In this document: piece by piece, positions 8,457 through 15,806 of the stretch
Layout: the number at the start of each line of letters is the position of its first letter
How positions within the stretch are numbered: position 1 is the first letter of the stretch
Source of the DNA: Desulfatitalea sp. UBA4791
GTDB taxonomy: Bacteria; Desulfobacterota; Desulfobacteria; Desulfobacterales; Desulfosarcinaceae
Length of the DNA: 46,955 bases
Direction of reading: 5' to 3'
Assembly: GCA_002402905.1 (NCBI GenBank)
Contig: DHGT01000076.1
Coordinates: 1-46,955 of the forward strand
Made by a program: the position numbers and the translations under genes
The notes under the pieces: generated by a model
Database searches by the model: none
Seen by the model: only the letters and a program-made list of their open reading frames with translations
Told to the model about the DNA's origin: nothing

Positions 8457-9305
8457 TTGTCGGGCTATTGCGCGATAATAATCGGCCTCATCGTCACGCC
8501 CACGTTTATGGCACCCTTCTGCATAGATGCGGCATTTATGTTCGAGCACCCTGCAGGCGGCCTGCCGCTCTTCGTTTGACAGTACCCCTTTGAGCAGCAT
8601 CCGTGTAATCGAGCGGATGCGGTACTTGTCCAGTTGCGGCAATCGCGACAATTGATCGGCGTGACCGCCTCTCTTGAGCACCAGCGGAGCAGAGATCAAA
8701 TGGACAGGATATTTCCACGTAATGCGAAGCCACAGGTCGTAATCTTCACACGCAGGCAGATCTTCGTCGAAAAGGCCCACTTCATCCAGAAGGGATTTGC
8801 GCACCATGACCGCCGAAGGACTGATGAGGCACAACGGCAGTGACGCCTGGAAAATCATGCCCGACAATTTTCGATGGTGACGCTTGGGATTGACACGGAC
8901 GCCGTTTCGAATCCAGATCTCTTCGGTTTGGCAAATCATGGCTTGCGGCGTCGCTTTGAAAAAATCGATCTGTGCGGCCAGTTTTTCGGGTAACCAGTAG
9001 TCGTCTGAATCGAGCAGGGCGATCAAATCGCCGGATGCGGCCTGGATACCGTGGTTGCGTGCGGCACTCACCCCCGTATTCGGTTGAAACAACACAGTGA
9101 TCCGGTCTCCGTAGGATGCCAGCAGTCGCCTGGTATGATCGGTCGAACCATCATCCACGACGATCAGTTCAACATTCCCGTAGCTCTGAGCCAAAACGGA
9201 ATCGAGGGCCTCTTTCAGCAGGCAGGCCCGGTTGTAAGTCGGCACGATGACCGATACCTGAGGGAATGATCCGTTTTGACCAAAATCGGGGGTGGAGGTT
9301 GACAT
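8445..9305 (-). CDS. family 2 glycosyltransferase
   Basis: A 286-residue inverting glycosyltransferase of the GT-A fold. Near the start are VSVIVPTYNRACLLKEALDS and VELIVVDDGSTDHTRRLL (nucleotide-sugar binding), then SAARNHGIQAASGDLIALLD with the metal-binding DSDD, and the ED-Y motif in PACEDYDLWLRI that supplies the catalytic base. The C-terminal 70 residues are helical. Product probably acts in surface polysaccharide synthesis; donor and acceptor are unknown. The stop codon (8445-8447) lies inside DNA that on the other strand belongs to the amrS remnant, so the last few residues (QFPP) probably come from a junction rather than the original gene. No strong ribosome site before the ATG at 9305. 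Confidence 0.9.
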   Translation of the reverse strand: MSTSTPDFGQNGSFPQVSVIVPTYNRACLLKEALDSVLAQSYGNVELIVVDDGSTDHTRRLLASYGDRITVLFQPNTGVSAARNHGIQAASGDLIALLDSDDYWLPEKLAAQIDFFKATPQAMICQTEEIWIRNGVRVNPKRHHRKLSGMIFQASLPLCLISPSAVMVRKSLLDEVGLFDEDLPACEDYDLWLRITWKYPVHLISAPLVLKRGGHADQLSRLPQLDKYRIRSITRMLLKGVLSNEERQAACRVLEHKCRIYAEGCHKRGRDDEADYYRAIARQFPP

Positions 9306-9614
9306 TTAGTATTGATTAGACCTATTTTCTAAACGTTTAGCAACCAAAACGCCGACGTCATCGCTTATAAACTGCACCGAAATCCGTGTCAAACGAGGCA
9401 CCGGACTTTTTCCGCCGATGACAATCCCATGTCATCGGGCGGGCTGAGCCGGCACTAACGATAAATTTGTTCAGTATCTATCCAGAAAACAGATGAATGC
9501 AATGTTCGTCTCTTAATGCCATTCATATTTGCCATGCCGTTCTGTGGCAACTTCACCGATTCGTTCCATCGTTGCGATGGACGATGAGACCATACGAACA
9601 GACAGGAGGGATTT
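9306..9614. other. 309-bp intergenic region between glycosyltransferase and TRAP genes
   Basis: The region separates two divergent genes, so it must hold the promoters of both. An inverted repeat is the one clear structure: CCGATGACA (9415-9423) and TGTCATCGG (9430-9438) with a six-base loop, not followed by a T-run, so it is more likely an operator or an RNA hairpin than a terminator. Upstream of the TRAP binding-protein gene an ACAGGAGG ribosome site is present at 9601-9608. I could not identify a convincing -24/-12 sigma-54 promoter by eye. Confidence 0.5.
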
Positions 9615-10628
9615 ATGAAAAAAGCTTCTATCCTATTGGCGTCGCTTCTTTCCGCACTGATGCTGGCCGCTTGCGGCGGTGATAAAAAGGCCGATACCGG
9701 CAAGGCCGGAGACGCCGGCGACAAGGCGGCCAAAACGGCTTATGCAACCATCGGAACCGGCGGAATCACCGGCGTATACTATCCCACCGGCGGTGCGATC
9801 GCAAAGATGGTGAACAATAAAAGGGATCAATACAACATCCGGTGCACGGTCGAGGCCACCGGCGGTTCGGTGTTTAACGTCAATGCCGTCATGGCGGGCG
9901 ACTTGGAATTCGGCGTCGTTCAATCCGATCGCCAGTACCAGGCCATTAACGGCATGGCCGAATGGAAGGAAAGAGGACCCCAGAAAGATTTGCGGGCGGT
10001 CTTCAGCATCCATCCCGAGTCGGTCACCCTGGCCGCAGCCGTCGATGCCGGCATAAACGATATCCGGGACTTGAAGGGCAAACGCGTCAACATCGGCAAC
10101 CCGGGCTCGGGTCAGCGTCAGAACTCCATCGATGCGCTCCAGGCCGTCGGTTTGGACTACGAGAAAGATTTGCAGGCAGAGAGCGTAAAGGCGGCCGAGG
10201 CCCCGGGTTTGCTCCAGGATGGCCGCATCGACGCCTTTTTTTACACGGTGGGACATCCCAGCGGTGCGTTTAAAGAGGCCACCGCCGGCGTCAGGAAGGT
10301 GCGCTTCGTTCCCATCACCGGTATTGATGAGTTGTTAGCCAAGTATCCTTACTACGCCAAATCCTACGTGCCTGTTAAGGAGTACCCCGGGGCCGAAAAT
10401 GAAGGCGACGTCGAAACGTTCGGCGTCAAGGCCACTCTGGTGACCTCGGCCAAGGTGCCGGACCATGTCGTTTATGCCGTGACCAAAGAGGTGTTTGAAA
10501 ATCTCGAAGAGTTTAAAGGGCTCCATCCGGCCTACAGTGTGTTGAACAAAGAAGAGATGCTCGAAGGTCTTTCCGCAGAGATTCATCCCGGTGCCATGAA
10601 GTATTACAAGGAGGCCGGATTGAAGTAG
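9615..10628 (+). CDS. TAXI-family TRAP transporter solute-binding lipoprotein
   Basis: A 337-residue binding protein for a TRAP transporter. It begins with a lipoprotein signal (lipobox LAAC, acylated cysteine 20) followed by a lysine/glycine/alanine linker, so it is tethered to the membrane facing the periplasm. The mature part starts with the TAXI hallmark ATIGTGGITGVYYPTGGAI (about residues 45-63) and continues with VEATGGSVFNVNAVMAGDLE and LKGKRVNIGNPGSGQRQNS, both typical. TAXI proteins bind small dicarboxylates or amino acids such as glutamate, but the ligand cannot be read here. GGAGGG lies five bases before the start. First gene of the TRAP / two-component unit. Confidence 0.94.
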   Translation: MKKASILLASLLSALMLAACGGDKKADTGKAGDAGDKAAKTAYATIGTGGITGVYYPTGGAIAKMVNNKRDQYNIRCTVEATGGSVFNVNAVMAGDLEFGVVQSDRQYQAINGMAEWKERGPQKDLRAVFSIHPESVTLAAAVDAGINDIRDLKGKRVNIGNPGSGQRQNSIDALQAVGLDYEKDLQAESVKAAEAPGLLQDGRIDAFFYTVGHPSGAFKEATAGVRKVRFVPITGIDELLAKYPYYAKSYVPVKEYPGAENEGDVETFGVKATLVTSAKVPDHVVYAVTKEVFENLEEFKGLHPAYSVLNKEEMLEGLSAEIHPGAMKYYKEAGLK

Positions 10629-10683
10629 CGGTCGAAGAGACCTATGACGGGTTTCAACCTTTGGCGAATCTTCCAGGAGGAAA

Positions 10684-12768
10684 ATGAGCGATAGAGACCG
10701 GCTTGAAGTGAACCCCAAGGAAAATGATGCCATAGACGATGGTTTGGAGCGGGCCAAGCGTTTGGCGGAAAGGGAAGAGGGACTATTCGGCCGCCAGCCG
10801 CAGGACTGGACGCGTTTTATCGTTCCAAGTGTCGCCGTGGCATGGAGCCTTTTTCAACTTTCCATCGCCAGCTGGTTGATCATCGATTCCACTTACGCTC
10901 GTGCCATCCACCTGGCGTTTGCCTTCTTGATCGTCTTTCTGAACGTGCCGATGTTGAAAAGAGAGCTCGGGAAGCTCTCTTTTCTTTCGGCCCAGCATCG
11001 TATATCACTGCTCGATTTTTTTCTGGCCATCCTGGCGGCCCTGGCAGCCCTTTATATCGCCCTGGACTACGAGGGCCTGGCCATGCGCACCGGCGCTCCC
11101 AGCGTCTTGGATTTGATCGCCGGGGCCGTACTCGTCATCGTGTTGCTGGAGGCATCCCGGCGGGTGATCGGCCCGGCATTGCCCATTATCGCCACGGGGT
11201 TCATCTTGTATGCCTTCCTGGGGCCCTATATGCCTTCCGTCATTGCCTTCAAAGGGGTTTCTCTCAACCGCTTCCTGGGACAGATGAGCATGTCAACCGA
11301 GGGGATTTATGGCATTCCCCTCTATGTGTCGGCGCGTATCGTTTTCTTGTTTGTGCTTTTTGGTGCCATGCTCGATCGCGCCGGTGCCGGACGCTATTTC
11401 ATTCAACTGGCGCTCTCCGTTCTCGGAGGGTTCAAGGGCGGACCGGCCAAGGCCGCCGTGGTGGGCAGCGGGTTGTCGGGACTCGTTTCGGGGTCGAGTA
11501 TCGCCAACATCGTGACCACCGGCACCTTTACCATTCCTTTGATGAAAAAGGTGGGCTATCCACCCAAAAAGGCGGCGGCCATCGAGGTGGCCGCGAGTAC
11601 GGACGGACAACTGATGCCGCCCATCATGGGAGCGGCGGCCTTCATTATCGCCGAATATGTCAACGTGCCGTACATCGAGGTGGTCAAGGCGGCCGCGATA
11701 CCAGCGTTTGCCTCTTATGCGGCCCTCTTGTTCATCACCCATATCGAGGCCTCCAAGCTGGGGCTCACCGGTATGCCCCGGAGCGAATTGCCGCCTTTCT
11801 GGAAGACCCTCATGTCGGGCGCTCATTTTTTGTTTCCCCTGTTCATGTTGCTTTTCGAATTGATCGTGGTGCGCCACACCCCGGACACGGCCGCTTTCAA
11901 CGCGATCTGGGTCATGGCCATCGTCATGTTCGTCCAGCGACCCATCCAGGCCTATCTGGGAAAGGAACCCCTGTTGCCCGGCTTTGTCAAAGGGTTCATC
12001 GATATCGTTCAGGCCCTGGTCGGCGGTGCACGGAACATGGTGTCGGTCGCATTGGCCACTGCCGCGGCCGGCATCATCGTCGGTGTGGTCTCCTTGGGTT
12101 TGGGCAGCCGTATCACAGAAGTGGTCGCGATCATTTCGGGCGGCAATGTCTTCTTGATGCTGATCATCACCGCCATCGCCAGCCTGATGATCGGCATGGG
12201 ATTGCCCACCACGGCGACCTACATCGTCATGGCCAGTTTGACGGCCAAGGCCCTGGTGGTCGTCGGCGCGCAAAACGACTTCATCGTCCCGCTCATGGCT
12301 GCGCATCTGTTCTGCTTTTACTTCGGCATCCTGGCCGACGACACGCCACCGGTGGGACTGGCGGCTTATGCCGCGGCCGCGATCGCCAAATCACCGCCCA
12401 TTCCCACCGGCCTACAGGGATTCATGTACGATATCCGCACGGCCATCCTGCCCTTCATGTTTATCTTCAATGCCGACCTGATTTTAGATGGGATCACCAG
12501 CTGGCCATTGGGGTTGCTTATTTTTGCAATGGCCTGCATCGGCAACTTCGCCTTTGCATCCGCGACCCAGGGGTGGCTGATCACGCGCAACAAATTTTAT
12601 GAAATTCCAATCCTTCTTTGCGTGACCTTTATTTTGATGCAGCCGAAATATGTGGCCCAGTGGATCGGATTTCAGCAAAGTCCCTACTGGACCTATTTGA
12701 TCGGCCTTGCGATCATGGGGGCGTTGTATCTGTCCCAACGCTGGCGCCAATCCAGGCACGCCGCCTGA
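10684..12768 (+). CDS. TRAP transporter fused 4TM/12TM permease
   Basis: A 694-residue permease in which the small DctQ and large DctM subunits are fused, as is usual for TAXI systems. The N-terminal 45 residues are charged and cytoplasmic; about 16 or more hydrophobic segments follow. Recognisable DctM blocks are GLVSGSSIANIVTTGTFTIP (about residues 264-283), EVAASTDGQLMPPIMGAAAF and LMIGMGLPTTATYIVMASL, the last near the second scoop motif. TRAP systems are secondary, normally sodium-driven, importers. GGAGG stands four bases before the ATG; the gap to the binding-protein gene is 55 bases. No defect seen. Confidence 0.94.
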   Translation: MSDRDRLEVNPKENDAIDDGLERAKRLAEREEGLFGRQPQDWTRFIVPSVAVAWSLFQLSIASWLIIDSTYARAIHLAFAFLIVFLNVPMLKRELGKLSFLSAQHRISLLDFFLAILAALAALYIALDYEGLAMRTGAPSVLDLIAGAVLVIVLLEASRRVIGPALPIIATGFILYAFLGPYMPSVIAFKGVSLNRFLGQMSMSTEGIYGIPLYVSARIVFLFVLFGAMLDRAGAGRYFIQLALSVLGGFKGGPAKAAVVGSGLSGLVSGSSIANIVTTGTFTIPLMKKVGYPPKKAAAIEVAASTDGQLMPPIMGAAAFIIAEYVNVPYIEVVKAAAIPAFASYAALLFITHIEASKLGLTGMPRSELPPFWKTLMSGAHFLFPLFMLLFELIVVRHTPDTAAFNAIWVMAIVMFVQRPIQAYLGKEPLLPGFVKGFIDIVQALVGGARNMVSVALATAAAGIIVGVVSLGLGSRITEVVAIISGGNVFLMLIITAIASLMIGMGLPTTATYIVMASLTAKALVVVGAQNDFIVPLMAAHLFCFYFGILADDTPPVGLAAYAAAAIAKSPPIPTGLQGFMYDIRTAILPFMFIFNADLILDGITSWPLGLLIFAMACIGNFAFASATQGWLITRNKFYEIPILLCVTFILMQPKYVAQWIGFQQSPYWTYLIGLAIMGALYLSQRWRQSRHAA

Positions 12769-12809
12769 CCGTGGAGTGGTATTGACCCGTTCGTGTCGTT
12801 GAGGTGGTT

Positions 12810-14381
12810 GTGGCTATACGTGGATTCAGGACCAAGATCGCATTCCATGTGGTGTTGCTGGTGTTCTTGTCGGCGTTGATCGCCGACATTGTCGTGGTGT
12901 TGGTTCTTCAGGGCTTCGTTGTCCGTCATCGATTGGATCAGCATAGTGCCCTACTGGAAAGTGCCGCACGACAGGCGTTGCATGACCTGGAACTACCGAT
13001 CGACGCAGCGGATTCAGAGGTTCCCCGGCATCTTCCCGAAATACTGGCGAATGATGATTTTTCGGCGGTCGCCATTGTCGATCGCAACGGCACCCTGCGA
13101 TTTGAAAGAGGACATCATAGCCATTCCCCGGAGCGTATCCGGAGGGCCGTCGATTCGGCGCTGCAGACCGGAAAACCCTGCAAAGAGGCATTGGGATTGA
13201 TGTGGGCCGTTTTCTGGTGGAGCGCTTCGGACGAATTGGTGGCCGTTGCTCTGCACAGCGGTGGGACGGTTTCAGGAGCCGCGGCAGCGGTCGTGCCATT
13301 GGCGCCCCTATACGCCAAATTGCGTCAATACAACAAACCGATCCTCTATTACATTCTGTTGAACAGCATCATATTATCCGCCGTAGGCCTGTATCGCATC
13401 TTCCGAATCTATCTGCATCCCATCGACCGCATCGTCCGCCAGGCGGACGAATACAGTTCCGACGAAGATCTTTTTTTCACCTTCAGACGGGAGGACAACG
13501 AACTCAATCGGCTCTCATCGGCGCTGAACAGAATGCTGAAGCGAATTGCGGAAGATCAGCAGAAGCTCAAGGCGAGCGTCGTCTCCCTGGCAAAGGCCAA
13601 TCAGGAACTCAAGGAGGCCCAGAACGAGATCGTGCGTGCCGAAAAGATGGCCTCCGTCGGTCGACTGGCCGCCGGAATCGCCCACGAAATCGGAAACCCC
13701 ATCGGCATTGTGCTCGGTTATATGGAGTTGATCAGACAGCCGGATCTGGCACCTGATGAACTCAAGGATTTCAGCCTGCGTGCTGAAAAAGAGATCCAGC
13801 GCATCAACACGATTATCCGTCAACTGCTGGATTTGGCACGTCCCCAAAAGAGTGAACCTCAGCAACTATCGGTCCACGCGGTGCTCGAGGATATCGCAAG
13901 TGTCATGGGAACGCAGCCCTTGATGAGCGGCATAGAAATTGATTTGAAACTCGAAGCCGAGCATGACATCCTCATGGCCAACGCCGAGCAGTTGCGTCAA
14001 GTCTTTCTCAATCTGCTTCTCAACGCAGGCGATGCCATCGCCGATGTTCACGAGTTGACGCAAGGCCGTATCGGGATCCGAACCTGGAATGAAACACCAC
14101 CGAGTTCGCATCGGGCGCTGGGCGTTCGATTCGAGGACAATGGCAAAGGTATCTCCCCGGATCAGATCGAAAACGTGTTCGATCCCTTTTACACTACCAA
14201 GGAGCCGGGCAAGGGAACGGGATTGGGCCTGGCCGTCAGTTATATGATCATTCAAAAGATGGGGGGTACGATTTCGGTGGAGAGCCGGGAGAACAGCGGC
14301 ACTCAATTTACGATTTTTCTGCCGCTGGAGCCGACCGGTACGGCTCCCCAACCCAGGGGCGGAGATTCTCAAACACGGTAA
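12810..14381 (+). CDS. membrane sensor histidine kinase, NtrB/ZraS-like
   Basis: About 523 residues from the GTG at 12810 (GAGGT four bases before it; another GTG at 12804 is possible). An N-terminal membrane helix (about residues 12-35), a 140-residue periplasmic sensing region, and a second helix (about 175-195) are followed by a HAMP-like segment and a coiled coil. The HisKA box is VGRLAAGIAHEIGNPIGI (His near residue 291), followed by a HATPase domain with the N-box LRQVFLNLLLNAGDAI, and G-boxes EDNGKGIS and GKGTGLGLAVSYMI. It should phosphorylate the sigma-54 activator encoded 24 bases downstream. Position just after the TRAP genes suggests it senses the transported compound or its binding protein. 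Confidence 0.92.
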   Translation: MAIRGFRTKIAFHVVLLVFLSALIADIVVVLVLQGFVVRHRLDQHSALLESAARQALHDLELPIDAADSEVPRHLPEILANDDFSAVAIVDRNGTLRFERGHHSHSPERIRRAVDSALQTGKPCKEALGLMWAVFWWSASDELVAVALHSGGTVSGAAAAVVPLAPLYAKLRQYNKPILYYILLNSIILSAVGLYRIFRIYLHPIDRIVRQADEYSSDEDLFFTFRREDNELNRLSSALNRMLKRIAEDQQKLKASVVSLAKANQELKEAQNEIVRAEKMASVGRLAAGIAHEIGNPIGIVLGYMELIRQPDLAPDELKDFSLRAEKEIQRINTIIRQLLDLARPQKSEPQQLSVHAVLEDIASVMGTQPLMSGIEIDLKLEAEHDILMANAEQLRQVFLNLLLNAGDAIADVHELTQGRIGIRTWNETPPSSHRALGVRFEDNGKGISPDQIENVFDPFYTTKEPGKGTGLGLAVSYMIIQKMGGTISVESRENSGTQFTIFLPLEPTGTAPQPRGGDSQTR

Positions 14382-14405
14382 AACTGCATCGGATGTCATG
14401 CGTTT

Positions 14406-15806
14406 ATGAAGAACAACACCACGCCAAAGAGTGCTCAACCCAGTGTGCTGATCGTCGATGACGAAGAAAACATGCGCCACATGCTGGCCAACATGCTCAA
14501 GCGGGACGGTTATTTCGTTGAAACCGCGGAGAACGGAGAGGCCGGCATCGAGGCGCTGAAAAGCCACCCGTACGATTATGTGCTGTGCGATATCAAGATG
14601 CCGAAAATGGACGGCATGGCCTTTCTTAAACATGCCAAACTACTTTCCGATACGACCACCATCATCATGATGTCGGCCTACGCGACCATCGATCTGGCCG
14701 TCGATGCCATGAAGCTGGGCGCCTATGATTTTATTTCCAAGCCGTTTAAAAGCGACGAGATCAAGCTGGTGATCGAAAAAGCAGCGGAACGGGACCGTCT
14801 GAAACGGGAAAACGTGATGCTCAAAGAGCAAGTGCGCCGCTTCGAGGGGCAATACCGTTTCGGCCATCTGTTGGCCAAAAGCAGGGCCATGCGGGATGTT
14901 TTCGAACTGGCGGCCAAGGTCGCACAGTACAACACCACGGTCTTGATCGTTGGTGAAAGCGGCACGGGCAAAGAGTTGGTGGCGCGCGCCATCCACCGGG
15001 CCGGACCACGCCGCGATAAACCCATGGTGGCCATCAATTGCGGCGGTATTCCCGAGGCGTTGCTGGAGAGCGAAATGTTTGGCCATGCCAAAGGCGCCTT
15101 CACCGGGGCCGATCGGTCCAAGCGAGGCCTGTTTGAAGAGGCCGACGAGAGCACCCTTTTGTTGGACGAAATCGGCGAAATGCCCGTTTCACTCCAAGTC
15201 AAACTGCTTCGGGTGTTGCAGGAGAGCGAGATTCGACCCGTGGGGCAGACCGTCAGCCGTAAGGTGAATGTGCGCGTTATCGCTGCAACTTCGCGCAATC
15301 TCCCGCAAATGGTGGCAGACGGCGAGTTCCGGGAAGATCTGTTCTATCGGCTCAACGTGGTGACCATCGAGTTGCCGCCGTTGCGCGACCGGATCGAGGA
15401 TATTCCGCTTTTGTGCCAGCATTTTATTGAGAAATTCAACGAACGCCTCGAGCGGAACGTAAAAGGCATCGAACCCGAAGCCATGTCGTTGCTGCTGAGC
15501 CATCGATGGCCGGGCAACGTACGCGAATTGGAAAACGCCATGGAAAGGGCCATGGTGCTGTCGGTGGGAACCCAACTGGCGCTTGAAAATTTTTCTTTTG
15601 CCAGCTCTGCACCGGATGCCAAACCACCGATCGAGCAGTTGTTCGAAGGCTATTCGATCAAGGAGGCGCAAAAACAGATGGAAAACGCCATGATCGTCAA
15701 GGCGCTCAAGGCAACCGAGGGAAATCGAACGCACGCCGCACGACTTCTGGAGATCAGCCATCCCTCCTTACTCAGCAAAATGAAGGCGTACAACATAGAC
15801 CTTTGA
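14406..15806 (+). CDS. sigma-54-dependent response regulator, NtrC/ZraR type
   Basis: A 466-residue activator with the full three-part layout. Receiver domain (about residues 14-125) with acidic pocket DDEE and phospho-acceptor aspartate in YVLCDIKMPKMDG; AAA+ domain with Walker A GESGTGKE (near 181), the sigma-54 contacting GAFTGA loop (near 232), and Walker B TLLLDEIGEMP; and a C-terminal Fis-type helix-turn-helix (NRTHAARLLEISHPSLLSKM, about 441-460). It should open sigma-54 promoters after phosphorylation, most likely including that of the TRAP genes. Its TGA overlaps the TTG start of the next kinase. Confidence 0.95.
   Translation: MKNNTTPKSAQPSVLIVDDEENMRHMLANMLKRDGYFVETAENGEAGIEALKSHPYDYVLCDIKMPKMDGMAFLKHAKLLSDTTTIIMMSAYATIDLAVDAMKLGAYDFISKPFKSDEIKLVIEKAAERDRLKRENVMLKEQVRRFEGQYRFGHLLAKSRAMRDVFELAAKVAQYNTTVLIVGESGTGKELVARAIHRAGPRRDKPMVAINCGGIPEALLESEMFGHAKGAFTGADRSKRGLFEEADESTLLLDEIGEMPVSLQVKLLRVLQESEIRPVGQTVSRKVNVRVIAATSRNLPQMVADGEFREDLFYRLNVVTIELPPLRDRIEDIPLLCQHFIEKFNERLERNVKGIEPEAMSLLLSHRWPGNVRELENAMERAMVLSVGTQLALENFSFASSAPDAKPPIEQLFEGYSIKEAQKQMENAMIVKALKATEGNRTHAARLLEISHPSLLSKMKAYNIDL

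Noticed and set aside
9415..9438. Terminator for the glycosyltransferase or TRAP genes
   Set aside because: It lies upstream of both divergent genes and lacks a T-run, so it is not a terminator for either; kept only as an inverted repeat.
10842..12602. Long ORF of 586 codons in another frame of the TRAP permease gene
   Set aside because: It is a shadow frame rich in Arg, Gly and His, while the permease in the main frame has clear family motifs.
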